64,000 nt of DNA from Apilactobacillus ozensis DSM 23829 = JCM 17196 (GTDB lineage Bacteria; Bacillota; Bacilli; Lactobacillales; Lactobacillaceae). This document shows positions 33,822 through 45,377 of this stretch, piece after piece. Each line of letters starts with the position of its first letter. Position 1 is the stretch's first letter. Under the pieces are notes generated by a model that did not search any database, had not been told where the DNA came from, and saw only the letters and a program-made list of their open reading frames with translations. The DNA lies in the NCBI RefSeq assembly GCF_001435995.1, contig NZ_AYYQ01000029.1, positions 41,364 to 105,363 of the forward strand, written 5' to 3'. Both the position numbers and the translations under genes were made by a program.

Positions 33822-34265
33822 GTGCGTACAACATATATGGCAAAACCAGGTGAAGTTGAAAGCAAATGGTTCATTATTGATGCGACTGACGTAAGTTTAG
33901 GTCGTCTTACTTCTACAGTTGCTAAGATTTTACGTGGAAAAAATAAACCAACATTTACACCTAACGTAGATACTGGTGATAATGTAATTGTGATTAATGC
34001 TGAAAAAGTTGCATTAACAGGTCGTAAAGCAAGTCGTAAAGTATACTCCCATCATACTGGTTATTTAGGTGGTCTTAAACAAAAGACTGCTGGAGAAATG
34101 CGTAAAAACACTCCAGACAAATTAATCGAAACATCAGTTAAAGGTATGCTTCCTCATAACACACTAGGTCGTAAACAAATGTTACATTTACACGTTTATG
34201 CTGGTGCTGCTCATGGTCATGAAGCTCAAAAACCTGAAGTATTAGACATTAATAACCTAATTTAA
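33822..34265 (+). CDS. rplM: 50S ribosomal protein L13
   Basis: L13 of 147 aa, an early 50S assembly protein. GTG 33822 follows GGAGGAATTTAAA and gives the expected N-terminus [20 protein letters not shown] and exact family length. A longer frame from 33705 lies in the leader and is rejected. Paired with rpsI, 13 bp downstream. Confidence 0.95.
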   Translation: MRTTYMAKPGEVESKWFIIDATDVSLGRLTSTVAKILRGKNKPTFTPNVDTGDNVIVINAEKVALTGRKASRKVYSHHTGYLGGLKQKTAGEMRKNTPDKLIETSVKGMLPHNTLGRKQMLHLHVYAGAAHGHEAQKPEVLDINNLI

Positions 34266-34278
34266 GGAGGAAACTTAA

Positions 34279-34671
34279 TTGGCTCAAGTACAATATCGCG
34301 GCACAGGCCGTCGTAAAGATTCAGTTGCTCGTGTACTTTTAGTACCAGGAACTGGTAAAGTTGTTATGAACAAAAAATCTATTGAAGACTACATTCCATT
34401 CCCAAGTTTGAGAGAAGTAGTTGCTCAACCATTCAACGTTACTGAAACTCTAGGTAACTACGATGCTTTAGTTAATGTTCATGGTGGTGGATACTCTGGA
34501 CAAGCTGGTGCTACTCGTCACGGAATTGCCCGTGCATTGCTAGAAGTAGATCCAGACTTCCGTGGTCCTTTAAAGAGCGCCGGTTTATTAACTCGTGATG
34601 CTCGTATGAAAGAACGTAAGAAACCTGGTCTTAAGAAAGCTCGTAAATCAGGACAATTCTCAAAACGTTAA
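34279..34671 (+). CDS. rpsI: 30S ribosomal protein S9
   Basis: S9 of 130 aa whose C-terminal tail reaches the P-site tRNA ([12 protein letters not shown]). TTG start after [26 protein letters not shown] and [19 protein letters not shown] are diagnostic. Confidence 0.97.
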   Translation: MAQVQYRGTGRRKDSVARVLLVPGTGKVVMNKKSIEDYIPFPSLREVVAQPFNVTETLGNYDALVNVHGGGYSGQAGATRHGIARALLEVDPDFRGPLKSAGLLTRDARMKERKKPGLKKARKSGQFSKR

Positions 34672-34685
34672 TATTATTAATGTTG

Positions 34686-34718
34686 AAAGACACTTTATTT
34701 TATTTAAAGTGTCTTTTT
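34686..34718 (+). terminator. intrinsic terminator after rpsI
   Basis: AAAGACACTTTA (34686-34697) pairs with TAAAGTGTCTTT (34705-34716), followed by T residues. The stem is perfect. Confidence 0.9.
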
Positions 34719-34751
34719 CTTTTAAATAATTGTTTTTGGAAGGAAACTTAA

Positions 34752-35327
34752 ATGAAAAAAAGAAGTAGTTATAATGTCATGCTAGCCATGTTCATTGCTT
34801 TAATTTTAGTTCAAACGACCGTTCCAATTATAGGAAATATACCATTTGGTCCACTAAGTATAACTATTATACCTATAACTGTTATAGTATCTGCTATTTT
34901 AATGGGACCAAAATTTGGTGGAATAGTTGGATTTTCTTGGGGATTTATAACATTTATTAGAGCTTATTGGTGGCCTACAAGTCCGTTAGCTGCAATCGTT
35001 TTAGTAAATCCGATTATTTCGATAGTTCCGCGTATGTTGATTGGTATTATTATTGGATTTCTATATTTAAAGCTAAAAGATAAATATAAATCTAAAATTT
35101 TATTACCTGTGATGGGAATTTTAGGTTCACTAGTTAACACAATTATATTTCTAAGCTTAATTTATGTCTTTTATAGAAATCAATCATTCCAGCTTTACCA
35201 CATAGATAATTCTTCAATGCTACCTTTTCTGCTAGGGGTAGCGGGAACTAATGGTTTAATTGAAATGTTGGTGTCAGGATTAGTAGTTCCATTAATAGTT
35301 AGACCACTACAAAAAATTATTAAATAA
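34752..35327 (+). CDS. ECF transporter S component, substrate unassigned
   Basis: Small membrane protein of 191 aa with five to six hydrophobic segments. Its N-terminal layout (VPIIGNIPFGPLSITIIPI, then AILMGPKFGGIVGFSWG) matches vitamin-binding S components of the ECF_trnsprt (PF12822-like) type. It would pair with EcfA1A2T encoded 2-4 kb upstream. A pantothenate (PanT-like) role is possible from memory of related sequences but not shown here. No riboswitch fits in the 33 bp before it, and no separate promoter is clear. Confidence 0.75.
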   Translation: MKKRSSYNVMLAMFIALILVQTTVPIIGNIPFGPLSITIIPITVIVSAILMGPKFGGIVGFSWGFITFIRAYWWPTSPLAAIVLVNPIISIVPRMLIGIIIGFLYLKLKDKYKSKILLPVMGILGSLVNTIIFLSLIYVFYRNQSFQLYHIDNSSMLPFLLGVAGTNGLIEMLVSGLVVPLIVRPLQKIIK

Positions 35328-35356
35328 AAAGGCGTTGCATTAGCAACGTCTTTTTT
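35328..35356 (+). terminator. intrinsic terminator after the S component gene
   Basis: AAAGGCGTTGC (35328-35338) pairs with GCAACGTCTTT (35343-35353, one G-U), ATTA loop, T-tract. It lies between converging genes; its far edge touches the DUF2187 stop codon. Confidence 0.85.
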
Positions 35357-35576
35357 AGTTCTTTTTGACCATTTTTAAGTTCTTATTATTAATAACAACT
35401 TTATCATGATATTTATCTTCTAATTCAATATCATTTGATTTAAATCCGATTAAAAAAGCATTTGTATAACTTTTTTCGATGGTTCCAGTGAATTCTTTTT
35501 TCTCTAGTTTGAATTTTACAGTGTCGCCTACGTCAAAGGGTGATTTTTCGTTACTGGTAGTTTTATCTTTTGGCAT
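35355..35576 (-). CDS. DUF2187 family protein
   Basis: Small protein of 73 aa. I chose the ATG at 35576, nine bases after AGGAG; a Met three codons earlier overlaps the ribosome-binding site. The core FDVGDTVKFKLEKKEFTGTIEKS resembles the small KOW/SH3-like beta-barrel DUF2187 family of Firmicutes, whose function is unknown to me. Lysine-rich and cytoplasmic. It converges on the S component gene and is divergent from the glucosaminidase gene. Confidence 0.65.
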   Translation of the reverse strand: MPKDKTTSNEKSPFDVGDTVKFKLEKKEFTGTIEKSYTNAFLIGFKSNDIELEDKYHDKVVINNKNLKMVKKN

Positions 35577-35713
35577 TTTTAGCATCTCCTAATTTATGTC
35601 TATATTTCAAACTAACTAAAAAAGCTGCTTTTGTCAATTAATTATGTTTATAAACGTTGTAAAATAGTGTATTTCCGGTTAAAATATTCATTAACAAAAG
35701 GAGCTTTTATTAA

Positions 35714-36340
35714 ATGCCTAGAAAAAAAAGTAAAAAAAATTATCAAATAACGGTTAGTTTCAATAAACTATTAATTGCTGTCATATTTTTTGTAGGTTTA
35801 TTTTTTTCAGGGATTTATTACGTTAATCATCGTACATATGATGTATATAATCAGACTAATGTTAATGTAAAACATAAAAATTTTATTAACAAAATTATTC
35901 CGTCAGCTTATCGTGCACAAAGAAAGTATAATATACTTGCTAGCGTTAGTATTGCTCAGGCTATCTTGGAGTCAGACTGGGGGACTAGTGGCTTGTCGGT
36001 TAAGTATAATAATTTATATGGAATGAAAACTAGTATCCACGATAGTGATGCGGTTAATCTTTCAACTCAAGAATATGTTAATGGGCAGTTCATTACTACC
36101 ACAGGCAGATTTAAAGTATATCAAAGTTGGGACGAATCCGTTTTAGCGCACGCAGCACTTTTGAAAAATGGAACTTCTTGGAATCCTCAACAGTATCAGG
36201 ATGTGGTAAATTCTGATAATTACGTAGAAGCTGCTGCTGGATTACAAAGTGATGGGTATGCAACTGATCCATCCTATACCAAAAAAATTATTCAAATCAT
36301 AGAGAAATACCGTTTAAATCAATATGATAAATTAAAATGA
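35714..36340 (+). CDS. membrane-anchored GH73 glucosaminidase
   Basis: Peptidoglycan hydrolase of 208 aa, probably an endo-beta-N-acetylglucosaminidase. A basic N-terminus and one hydrophobic segment (about 17-37) form a signal anchor. The catalytic domain (about 60-205) has the presumed general acid E86 in AQAILESDWG, then YNNLYGMK. No LysM or SH3 wall-binding repeats follow, so it is shorter than AcmA-type autolysins. xpt starts 21 bp downstream. Confidence 0.85.
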   Translation: MPRKKSKKNYQITVSFNKLLIAVIFFVGLFFSGIYYVNHRTYDVYNQTNVNVKHKNFINKIIPSAYRAQRKYNILASVSIAQAILESDWGTSGLSVKYNNLYGMKTSIHDSDAVNLSTQEYVNGQFITTTGRFKVYQSWDESVLAHAALLKNGTSWNPQQYQDVVNSDNYVEAAAGLQSDGYATDPSYTKKIIQIIEKYRLNQYDKLK

Positions 36341-36361
36341 TTAGGGGGGATATTATTAAAT

Positions 36362-36934
36362 ATGAAATTATTAGAAGAACGTATACTAAAAGACGGAAAT
36401 GTTTTGTCTGGCGACATTTTAAAAGTTGATACCTTTTTAAATCATCAAGTAGATCCACAATTAATGAATTCTATTGGAAAAGAGTTTAAAAAGCTATTTG
36501 ATAATGAAAATATAACAAGAATTTTGACTGTAGAATCTTCTGGAATAGCTCCTGCAGTGTTAACAGGCTTACAAATGAATGTGCCAGTTGTTTTTGCTAG
36601 AAAACATAAAAGCGTCACAATGAATGATAATGCGTATACAAGTGATGTATATTCTTATACCAAAAAAGTAAATAATCATATCAGTATTGATAAACGTTTT
36701 ATTAATGCCGATGATAATGTCCTCATCATTGATGATTTTCTAGCCAACGGTCAAGCTGTAAATGGTTTAGTAGATATTATCCATCAAGCTAATGCAAATG
36801 TTTCTGGAGTTGGTATAGTGATTGAAAAAAGTTTTCAAGATGGTAGAAAAAAATTAGACAATGAGGGCTTGCATGTGGAATCTTTAGCAAGAATATCTTC
36901 ATTAGACAACAATAAGGTGACTTTTGTTGACTAG
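36362..36934 (+). CDS. xpt: xanthine phosphoribosyltransferase
   Basis: Purine salvage enzyme that converts xanthine to XMP, 190 aa, the standard Xpt length. [23 protein letters not shown]-type N-terminus and the PRPP-binding motif [14 protein letters not shown] are clear. It lies 21 bp after the glucosaminidase gene with a GGGGGG-rich ribosome-binding site. No purine riboswitch precedes it, unlike xpt in Bacillus. It is followed by a PurK-like gene. Confidence 0.92.
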   Translation: MKLLEERILKDGNVLSGDILKVDTFLNHQVDPQLMNSIGKEFKKLFDNENITRILTVESSGIAPAVLTGLQMNVPVVFARKHKSVTMNDNAYTSDVYSYTKKVNNHISIDKRFINADDNVLIIDDFLANGQAVNGLVDIIHQANANVSGVGIVIEKSFQDGRKKLDNEGLHVESLARISSLDNNKVTFVD

Positions 36935-36954
36935 TTTAAAGGGTAGGCGTTTTT

Positions 36955-37992
36955 ATGAATGATATTAAATTAGGTGATAGTATTGGCATAATTGGGTCTG
37001 ATGTATTAAATATTGATTTAATAATTTTTTTACGTAGTCATGGTCTACGAGTGAACTTATACGATGAAACAAATTCTGATAATGTTGCCAAATATGTTGA
37101 TTACTATCAGCACGGTAGTATTGATAGCTTTGAAACTTTAAATGATTTTATTGACAAATCTGATTGTGTTATTTACAACTCTGAGCTTATAAATGCTAAT
37201 TTTATTAGAAAAAATGATAAATTTATACAGGAAAGTAAAATATTAGACTTTATTCAAGACCGCGTTATTGCTAAAACTTTATTTAAACAACTAAACATAA
37301 ATACAGCTCCATACGTAACCGTTTTAAATGATGATGATTTAAAACAAGGAATTAAAGAAATTGGTTTTCCCGCCGTTTTAAGACCAATTCAAAAAAATGC
37401 TACTTTTGCAAAAGAATTTGTCTTGCGTAATGTTGATGACTTATTACACGCTAATAAATTATTGAAACTGGGAACTTTTATTTTAGAAGCTTACTTAGAC
37501 AATAAAAAAGAATATGCTACCATTGTTTCTAAAGGTAAGCGTTGCTTTCAAATATCACCAATAATTGATGAAGGTACTAATGAAAATGATAATCCGTTAT
37601 TTTCATTAAATACTAATTTAACTAGTGAAATATTTGAGGAATTACAAAGTATTGCTAGAAAATTAGCACTTAGTATTAATTACGTAGGACCATTTATTAT
37701 TTATACTTATATTGGACCTAATGATTTAATTTATTTGGATCATTTGAGTATTAAATTAAATAGCTCAATCAATTTATTTGATGACTTAGTTTTTGAAAAT
37801 TACTTAAGAGGAATTCTAGATGCAAAATTAGTACCTTATCGTTTTGATAATCATGATAAAAAGTTATGTGAAATTGATTCATCTAATCGTAAGAATGTTT
37901 TTAAACAGTACTTGCAAGATGAAAATACTAAGTTGCATTTTTATCAAGACAATAGGTTTAGTCTTAACGGATATTTTTTGAAGAATAATTAA
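36955..37992 (+). CDS. divergent PurK-like ATP-grasp protein
   Basis: Protein of 345 aa with the PurK layout. It has an N-terminal Rossmann-like domain (SIGIIGSDVLNIDLIIFLRSHG), an ATP-grasp core with DRVIAKTLFKQLNI and FPAVLRP, and a C-terminal lid (LPYRF-like VPYRF). The catalytic ELAPRPHNSGH block of genuine PurK is replaced by LDHLSIKLNSSIN. Without purE beside it and with that change, CAIR synthesis is doubtful. It sits between xpt and pcrA, a position where lactobacilli often have an annotated PurK. Function unassigned. Confidence 0.65.
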   Translation: MNDIKLGDSIGIIGSDVLNIDLIIFLRSHGLRVNLYDETNSDNVAKYVDYYQHGSIDSFETLNDFIDKSDCVIYNSELINANFIRKNDKFIQESKILDFIQDRVIAKTLFKQLNINTAPYVTVLNDDDLKQGIKEIGFPAVLRPIQKNATFAKEFVLRNVDDLLHANKLLKLGTFILEAYLDNKKEYATIVSKGKRCFQISPIIDEGTNENDNPLFSLNTNLTSEIFEELQSIARKLALSINYVGPFIIYTYIGPNDLIYLDHLSIKLNSSINLFDDLVFENYLRGILDAKLVPYRFDNHDKKLCEIDSSNRKNVFKQYLQDENTKLHFYQDNRFSLNGYFLKNN

Positions 37993-38005
37993 TTTCATAA
38001 CTAGA

Positions 38006-38031
38006 TTAGGTCGGTTGATACCGGCTTTTTT
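38006..38031 (+). terminator. intrinsic terminator before pcrA
   Basis: GTCGGT (38010-38015) pairs with ACCGGC (38020-38025) around TGAT and is followed by TTTTTT. It ends the xpt group. Confidence 0.75.
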
Positions 38032-38065
38032 ACGTTGATAGATGTAAAATTAATTGTGGTCCGTA

Positions 38066-38074
38066 TGATATAAT
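38066..38074 (+). promoter_or_regulatory. extended -10 promoter of pcrA-ligA
   Basis: TGATATAAT is an extended -10 (TG-N-TATAAT) about 30 bp before pcrA. No good -35 lies at the normal distance, which fits the extended -10 class. Confidence 0.55.
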
Positions 38075-38110
38075 TAATGTAATAAAAATATAGAGAGGAT
38101 TGTGTTTTAC

Positions 38111-40357
38111 TTGCCAGATAAAGATTTAGTTTCAGGAATGAATGATAAACAAAGAGAAGCAGTTTTATGTACCGAGGGTCCTCTATTAATTATGGCAGGT
38201 GCTGGTAGTGGTAAGACTAGAGTTTTAACTCATCGAATTTCATATTTGATTCAAGCTAAAAATGTTTTACCATGGAATATTTTAGCTATTACTTTTACCA
38301 ATAAAGCTGCTAAAGAAATGCGCGAAAGAGTGGGAAAACTTCTAGAGTCAGGTGGAAAAGAAGTTTGGGTTTCTACTTTTCATGCGCTTTGTGTCAGAAT
38401 TTTAAGAAGAGATATTGATAAATTAGGATATAATCGTGCCTTTACAATTGCTGGTAGTTCAGAGCAAAGAACATTGGTTAAAAGAATTATGAAAGAATTA
38501 AACATAGACCCTAAAAAAAATGATCCTAGGGCTATTTTATCTTCGATTTCTAATGCTAAAAATGATTTACAAACTCCTGAAGAGTATATTAGTAGTCATG
38601 GTGGGAATAATCCTTTTGAAAAAAATGTGGGCTTAGTTTATCAAGAATATCAAAAGCAATTACATAGTAATCAAGCTCTAGATTTTGATGATTTAATTAT
38701 GCTTACAATTGATTTGTTTAAACAAAATCCAGAAATTTTAAACTATTATCAAGATAAGTTTAAGTACATTCATGTTGATGAATACCAAGATACCAATGAA
38801 GCTCAATATAAATTAGTTCGTATGTTAGCTGATAAATATAGAAATATTTGTGTGGTTGGGGATGCTGACCAAAGTATCTACGGTTGGCGTGGTGCTAACA
38901 TGAATAACATTTTAAACTTTCAAAATGATTATAAAGACGCTCATGTGACATTATTAGAGCAAAACTATCGTTCAACTAAAAATATTTTACGTGCTGCTAA
39001 TTCCGTAATTCAAAATAATGCAGAACGTAAAGATAAAAATCTTTGGACTGAAAATGCTGAAGGTGAAAAAATATCTTATTATCGCGGTCATGGTGAAGTT
39101 GATGAAGCTTTATTTGTAGTTTCTAAAATTAAAGAGGGCATAGAAAGCAAATATTCTTATGGTGATTTTGCCATTTTGTACCGTACCAATGCTCAATCTC
39201 GTATTATTGAAGAAACTTTTCTAAAGTCTAACATTCCTTATACAATCGTGGGTGGACACAAATTTTACGACCGTAAAGAAATTCAAGATGTTTTAGCATA
39301 TTTAACTTTAATTGCTAATCCTAGCGATTCAATTAGCTTTGAAAGGGTTATTAATGAACCTAAGCGAGGAATAGGTAATACTAGTGTAGATAAACTTAGG
39401 TCATTTGCTCAAATGAATAATTGGACGTTATTAGAAGCAGCTAAAAATATTGAATTAAGTGGTGATTTATCTTCAAGAGCTAGAAGTGCAATTTCAGATT
39501 TTGGAATGCTAATTGGGAAATTACAAGCTCAGCAAAGTCAATTATCATTAACAGATTTAACTAATGCTATTTTAGAACAAACTGGTTATTTAGATATTTT
39601 AAAAGCCTCCAAGTCATTAGAATCTAAAGCTAGAATTGAAAATATTGAAGAATTTCTATCAGTAACAAAACAGTTTGATGATAATTATCAAGAAAGCGAA
39701 GATAGTGATTCAATGTTAGCTAATTTCTTATCGGATTTAGCTTTGGTGTCAGCACAAGATGATGTTGAAGATGACGCTCCACAAGTTACTTTAATGACTT
39801 TACACGCTGCAAAAGGTTTGGAATTTCCAGTAGTATTTTTAATGGGAATGGAAGAAGGCATTTTTCCATTAGGACGAGCTGCAGCTAATGATGATGAATT
39901 AGAGGAAGAACGTAGATTAGCATATGTTGGAATTACCCGTGCTCAAGAAAAGCTATACATTACAAACGCTTTTTCTCGTATGTTATACGGTAGACGCCAA
40001 AATAATCCTGAATCTAGGTTTATTGATGAAATAGATACCGATTTAATTAAAAACGAAAATCAGACTGACAACAATAGTCAATCAGCTTCGTTTGATTCAA
40101 GCATAAAAAGATATCGTGAACGTAAAACTCGCTATAGTTCATATCGTCAACCAAATACTAAGGTAGAAAAGCCTAAAGAAACTGGTGCAAACAAAAAATC
40201 ATGGACGATTGGTGATAAGGTAATTCACAAGGCTTGGGGAACTGGAACGGTAGTTAAAATAACCGGTTCTGGTGAAGATATGGAATTAGATATTGCCTTT
40301 CCTGACAAAGGGTTAAAACGCTTATTGGCTGCTTTTGCTCCAATCAGCAAGGGTTAA
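38111..40357 (+). CDS. pcrA: ATP-dependent DNA helicase PcrA (UvrD/REP)
   Basis: Superfamily 1A 3'-5' helicase for repair and rolling-circle replication; 748 aa from TTG 38111. A GTG at 38102 is in frame but only 3 nt from the AGAGG site, so it is less likely. Walker A AGAGSGKTR, motif II DEYQDTNEAQ, motif III VGDADQSIYGWRGA, motif IV QNYRST and motif VI YVGITRAQ are intact. The C-terminal Tudor-like domain starts near WTIGDKVIHKAWGTG. First gene of pcrA-ligA-camS-gatCAB. Confidence 0.95.
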   Translation: MPDKDLVSGMNDKQREAVLCTEGPLLIMAGAGSGKTRVLTHRISYLIQAKNVLPWNILAITFTNKAAKEMRERVGKLLESGGKEVWVSTFHALCVRILRRDIDKLGYNRAFTIAGSSEQRTLVKRIMKELNIDPKKNDPRAILSSISNAKNDLQTPEEYISSHGGNNPFEKNVGLVYQEYQKQLHSNQALDFDDLIMLTIDLFKQNPEILNYYQDKFKYIHVDEYQDTNEAQYKLVRMLADKYRNICVVGDADQSIYGWRGANMNNILNFQNDYKDAHVTLLEQNYRSTKNILRAANSVIQNNAERKDKNLWTENAEGEKISYYRGHGEVDEALFVVSKIKEGIESKYSYGDFAILYRTNAQSRIIEETFLKSNIPYTIVGGHKFYDRKEIQDVLAYLTLIANPSDSISFERVINEPKRGIGNTSVDKLRSFAQMNNWTLLEAAKNIELSGDLSSRARSAISDFGMLIGKLQAQQSQLSLTDLTNAILEQTGYLDILKASKSLESKARIENIEEFLSVTKQFDDNYQESEDSDSMLANFLSDLALVSAQDDVEDDAPQVTLMTLHAAKGLEFPVVFLMGMEEGIFPLGRAAANDDELEEERRLAYVGITRAQEKLYITNAFSRMLYGRRQNNPESRFIDEIDTDLIKNENQTDNNSQSASFDSSIKRYRERKTRYSSYRQPNTKVEKPKETGANKKSWTIGDKVIHKAWGTGTVVKITGSGEDMELDIAFPDKGLKRLLAAFAPISKG

Positions 40358-42406
<2,049 letters not shown>

Positions 42407-42425
42407 TCCAGGAGGAAAAAATAAC

Positions 42426-43535
42426 ATGAAGAAATTTAGAATTATTATGTTATTAATGGCTTGTACACTATTTTTAGCTGCATGTGGTAAGTCGGAAAGT
42501 AGTAAAAAGGGTAAAGATAATAGTTCCAATACTCAATTAATTGGCCAGACTAGTAATAAATATTACCAAGGAGTAATTAAAAATGGTCATTATCAAACTA
42601 GTAAATCCCGTGGGGTTACCGTTCAACAAAATGATAACCAACTTAATTTGAAGAGCTTTGAGAATGGTTTGCTAAATATTTCTAAGTCTCATTTTTCAAC
42701 TGATAAATATATATTCCAAGAAGGTCAATATATAAATACTAATACAGCTGAAAAATGGTTAGATAGAAAAACTAAAAAGAATCCAGAAGGACTAAATCCT
42801 TCTGGAAAAGATACAAAAGTTCCAATGTATTTACAACAAATTGACGAACAAGATTTTATGACTCAGCAAAATAACTCTTTAAAAATCAGTGGTATGACTA
42901 TTGGTGTGGGGATCAATTCAGTTTATTACTACCGAAAAGAAGCCTATGGTGCTATTTATCAAAAGAAACTAACTAATTCAGAAATTAAAGAGCAGGGAAA
43001 ACAAATTGGAAATACTATTTTACAAAGATTGCGTAAAAATAAAGATTTGAAAAATATTCCAATTGTCATTGCACTTTATAAGCAAGCACCTAATGATAGT
43101 TTAGTTGGTGGTAACTTCTTTGCTTATTCTGTGAATAATGATGGAGCTACAAAAGTATCTAGTTGGCAAAAAATGAACATTAAAAACGAGGTATTGCCAT
43201 CACAAAGCAGCAAGACAAATAATAACGATGAAGATGCTTTTGATAACTTCAAGAGTCAAGTACAAAACTTTTTCCCTAATTTGAGTGGGATAACTGCTCA
43301 AGCTCATTATGTTAATGGTAAGTTGAGTGGGATGCATGTAAATATCACAACCCAGTTTTATGGCGAAAGTGAAATCATTAGTTTTACACAATATGTACAA
43401 ACTCAAGCTGAAAAATACTTACCTAGCGGGATTCCAATTGATATTAGTATAAGTTCTACTGAAGGAATGCAAAGTTTCTTATCTAGGAGCTCTAGTAGCA
43501 AAGAATTCTATTCACATGTATTTTCAAGCTATTAA
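42426..43535 (+). CDS. camS: CamS family sex-pheromone-type lipoprotein
   Basis: Lipoprotein of 369 aa. I chose ATG 42426 after AGGAGG; a frame from 42399 overlaps ligA and disrupts the signal peptide. The signal peptide ends in the lipobox LAAC with lipid-modified Cys20. A low-complexity Ser/Lys linker is followed by the CamS domain. In Enterococcus and Staphylococcus, processing of this type of signal peptide releases a plasmid-transfer pheromone. The gene order ligA-camS-gatC is common to Lactobacillales and staphylococci. Confidence 0.88.
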   Translation: MKKFRIIMLLMACTLFLAACGKSESSKKGKDNSSNTQLIGQTSNKYYQGVIKNGHYQTSKSRGVTVQQNDNQLNLKSFENGLLNISKSHFSTDKYIFQEGQYINTNTAEKWLDRKTKKNPEGLNPSGKDTKVPMYLQQIDEQDFMTQQNNSLKISGMTIGVGINSVYYYRKEAYGAIYQKKLTNSEIKEQGKQIGNTILQRLRKNKDLKNIPIVIALYKQAPNDSLVGGNFFAYSVNNDGATKVSSWQKMNIKNEVLPSQSSKTNNNDEDAFDNFKSQVQNFFPNLSGITAQAHYVNGKLSGMHVNITTQFYGESEIISFTQYVQTQAEKYLPSGIPIDISISSTEGMQSFLSRSSSSKEFYSHVFSSY

Positions 43536-43602
43536 TTAACATACGATTTTGTATGTTAAAATTATTATTAAAACAATAAACTTAAAGGGGAATGAGTTCA
43601 CT

Positions 43603-43908
43603 ATGAGTAATAGGATTACTAAAGAACAGGTTGAACATGTTGCATCTTTAGCTAAGCTAGAATTAAGCGAGAAGCAACTTCCTTATTTTACTGAACAACT
43701 AAGTAATATTATGGGATTATTTGAAAGCTTTGAAGAAGTTGATACTTCTAACATAGAGCCTACTTTTAATGTTACAGATCAAATAAATACTATGCGTGAA
43801 GACGTTGCCGATAATTGGAATGAAAAAGAAGCACTATTACAAAATGCGCCTGACGTTGCTGATGATTTAATCAGAACACCAACAATTATTGACGAAAGTG
43901 AGGACTAG
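43603..43908 (+). CDS. gatC: Asp/Glu-tRNA amidotransferase subunit C
   Basis: Small linker subunit of 101 aa of the GatCAB enzyme that converts Glu-tRNA(Gln) and Asp-tRNA(Asn) to the amidated forms. ATG 43603 follows AAAGGGG and gives the family start [19 protein letters not shown]; a longer frame from 43549 is rejected. It is followed within 2 bp by gatA. Confidence 0.95.
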   Translation: MSNRITKEQVEHVASLAKLELSEKQLPYFTEQLSNIMGLFESFEEVDTSNIEPTFNVTDQINTMREDVADNWNEKEALLQNAPDVADDLIRTPTIIDESED

Positions 43909-43910
43909 TA

Positions 43911-45377
43911 ATGAACTTTTTAGATAAAAGCATTGCTGATATTCATACAGCTTTAGTTAATGGTGATATTACTGCCGAACAACTAACTGTTGAAGCAATA
44001 CAAAATGCTAAAGAAAACGAAGATAAAATTTCAGCTTTTATTACTATCAATGAAGAACAAGCGATTGCTGAAGCTAAAAAAATAGATGAGGCAGGAATTG
44101 ATTCAAATAATTTATTATCTGGAATTCCAGTCGCATTAAAAGATAACTTATTAACTAAAGACATTTTAACCACTGCTGGTTCTAAAATGTTATATAACTT
44201 TAAGCCAATTATTGATGCTACAGTTGTGCAAAAACTAAATAAATTAGGTGCAATTAGCATTGGTAAAACCAACATGGATGAATTTGCCATGGGTGGTTCC
44301 ACTGAAACATCAGCTATGAAAATCACTAAAAATCCATGGAATTTGTCTAAAGTTCCTGGTGGTTCTTCTGGTGGTTCAGCTGCTGCCGTTGCTGCTGGAG
44401 ATGTGCTATCTGCCTTAGGTTCTGATACTGGTGGTTCGATTCGTCAACCAGCAGCTTTTAATGGTATTGTTGGAATGAAACCTACTTACGGACGAGTATC
44501 TCGTTGGGGCTTGATTGCTTTTGCTTCAAGTTTTGATCAAGTGGGTCCGCTAACTCGCAATGTTTACGATAATGCTTTGGTATTAAATGCTATTTCGGGT
44601 CGTGATGAACATGATATGACTAGTTCTGACCAAGAAGTACCTGATTTTACTAAAGACATCAAAGCTGGTGTTAAAGGAATGAAAATTGGTTTGCCTAAAG
44701 AATATTTAGGTGAAGGAATTGATGAAGAAGTTAAGCAAGCTATCTTAAAGGCTGCCGATATTTATCGTAAATTAGGTGCTGAGGTTGAAGAAGTTTCTTT
44801 ACCACATAATAAATATGGAGTTGCTGCATATTATATTATTGCACCTTCAGAAGCTTCATCTAATTTACAAAGATTTGATGGTATTAGATACGGTTACCGT
44901 GCTAAAGACGCTAAAAATCTTGAAAAATTATACGTTAAGAGTCGTTCCGAAGGATTTGGTGATGAAGTTAAGCGTCGTATTATGTTAGGGACTTATTCTT
45001 TATCTGCTGGTTCTTACGATGCTTACTTTAAAAAAGCAGCTGAAATCAGGACTTTGATTATTAATGACTTTAAAAAAGTCTTTAAAGACTACGATTTAAT
45101 TATGACTCCAACTACTCCAACTCCAGCCTTTGGAATTGGTGAAGAAAATGATGATCCTTTGACTATGTACATGAATGATGCTTTAACAATCCCAGCAAAC
45201 ATGGCAGGTCTACCTGGTATGTCAGTTCCAGCTGGATTTTCTAAAGATGGAATGCCAATTGGAATGCAATTACTAGCTCGTCATTTTGACGAAACATCAA
45301 TTTATAAAGCTGGTTATGCTTTCGAACAAAATACTGATTTTCATAAACAAACACCTAAGATGGGGGGAGCAAAATAA
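43911..45377 (+). CDS. gatA: Asp/Glu-tRNA amidotransferase subunit A
   Basis: Glutaminase subunit of 488 aa with an amidase-signature fold. The Ser-cisSer-Lys triad is visible: Lys in PVALKDNL, the Gly/Ser-rich [12 protein letters not shown], and the nucleophile Ser in [12 protein letters not shown]. The stop overlaps the gatB start (TAATG). Confidence 0.97.
   Translation: MNFLDKSIADIHTALVNGDITAEQLTVEAIQNAKENEDKISAFITINEEQAIAEAKKIDEAGIDSNNLLSGIPVALKDNLLTKDILTTAGSKMLYNFKPIIDATVVQKLNKLGAISIGKTNMDEFAMGGSTETSAMKITKNPWNLSKVPGGSSGGSAAAVAAGDVLSALGSDTGGSIRQPAAFNGIVGMKPTYGRVSRWGLIAFASSFDQVGPLTRNVYDNALVLNAISGRDEHDMTSSDQEVPDFTKDIKAGVKGMKIGLPKEYLGEGIDEEVKQAILKAADIYRKLGAEVEEVSLPHNKYGVAAYYIIAPSEASSNLQRFDGIRYGYRAKDAKNLEKLYVKSRSEGFGDEVKRRIMLGTYSLSAGSYDAYFKKAAEIRTLIINDFKKVFKDYDLIMTPTTPTPAFGIGEENDDPLTMYMNDALTIPANMAGLPGMSVPAGFSKDGMPIGMQLLARHFDETSIYKAGYAFEQNTDFHKQTPKMGGAK

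Noticed and set aside
34719-34751. Vitamin riboswitch before the ECF S component gene
   Set aside because: The 33-bp gap after the rpsI terminator is too short for an aptamer.
36341-36361. Purine riboswitch before xpt
   Set aside because: Only 21 bp separate xpt from the upstream gene, and the glucosaminidase 3' end does not show an aptamer.
43538-43557. Terminator between camS and gatC (AACATAC/GTATGTT hairpin)
   Set aside because: The stem is short and AT-rich and is followed by AAAATTATT rather than a T-tract, so termination cannot be supported.
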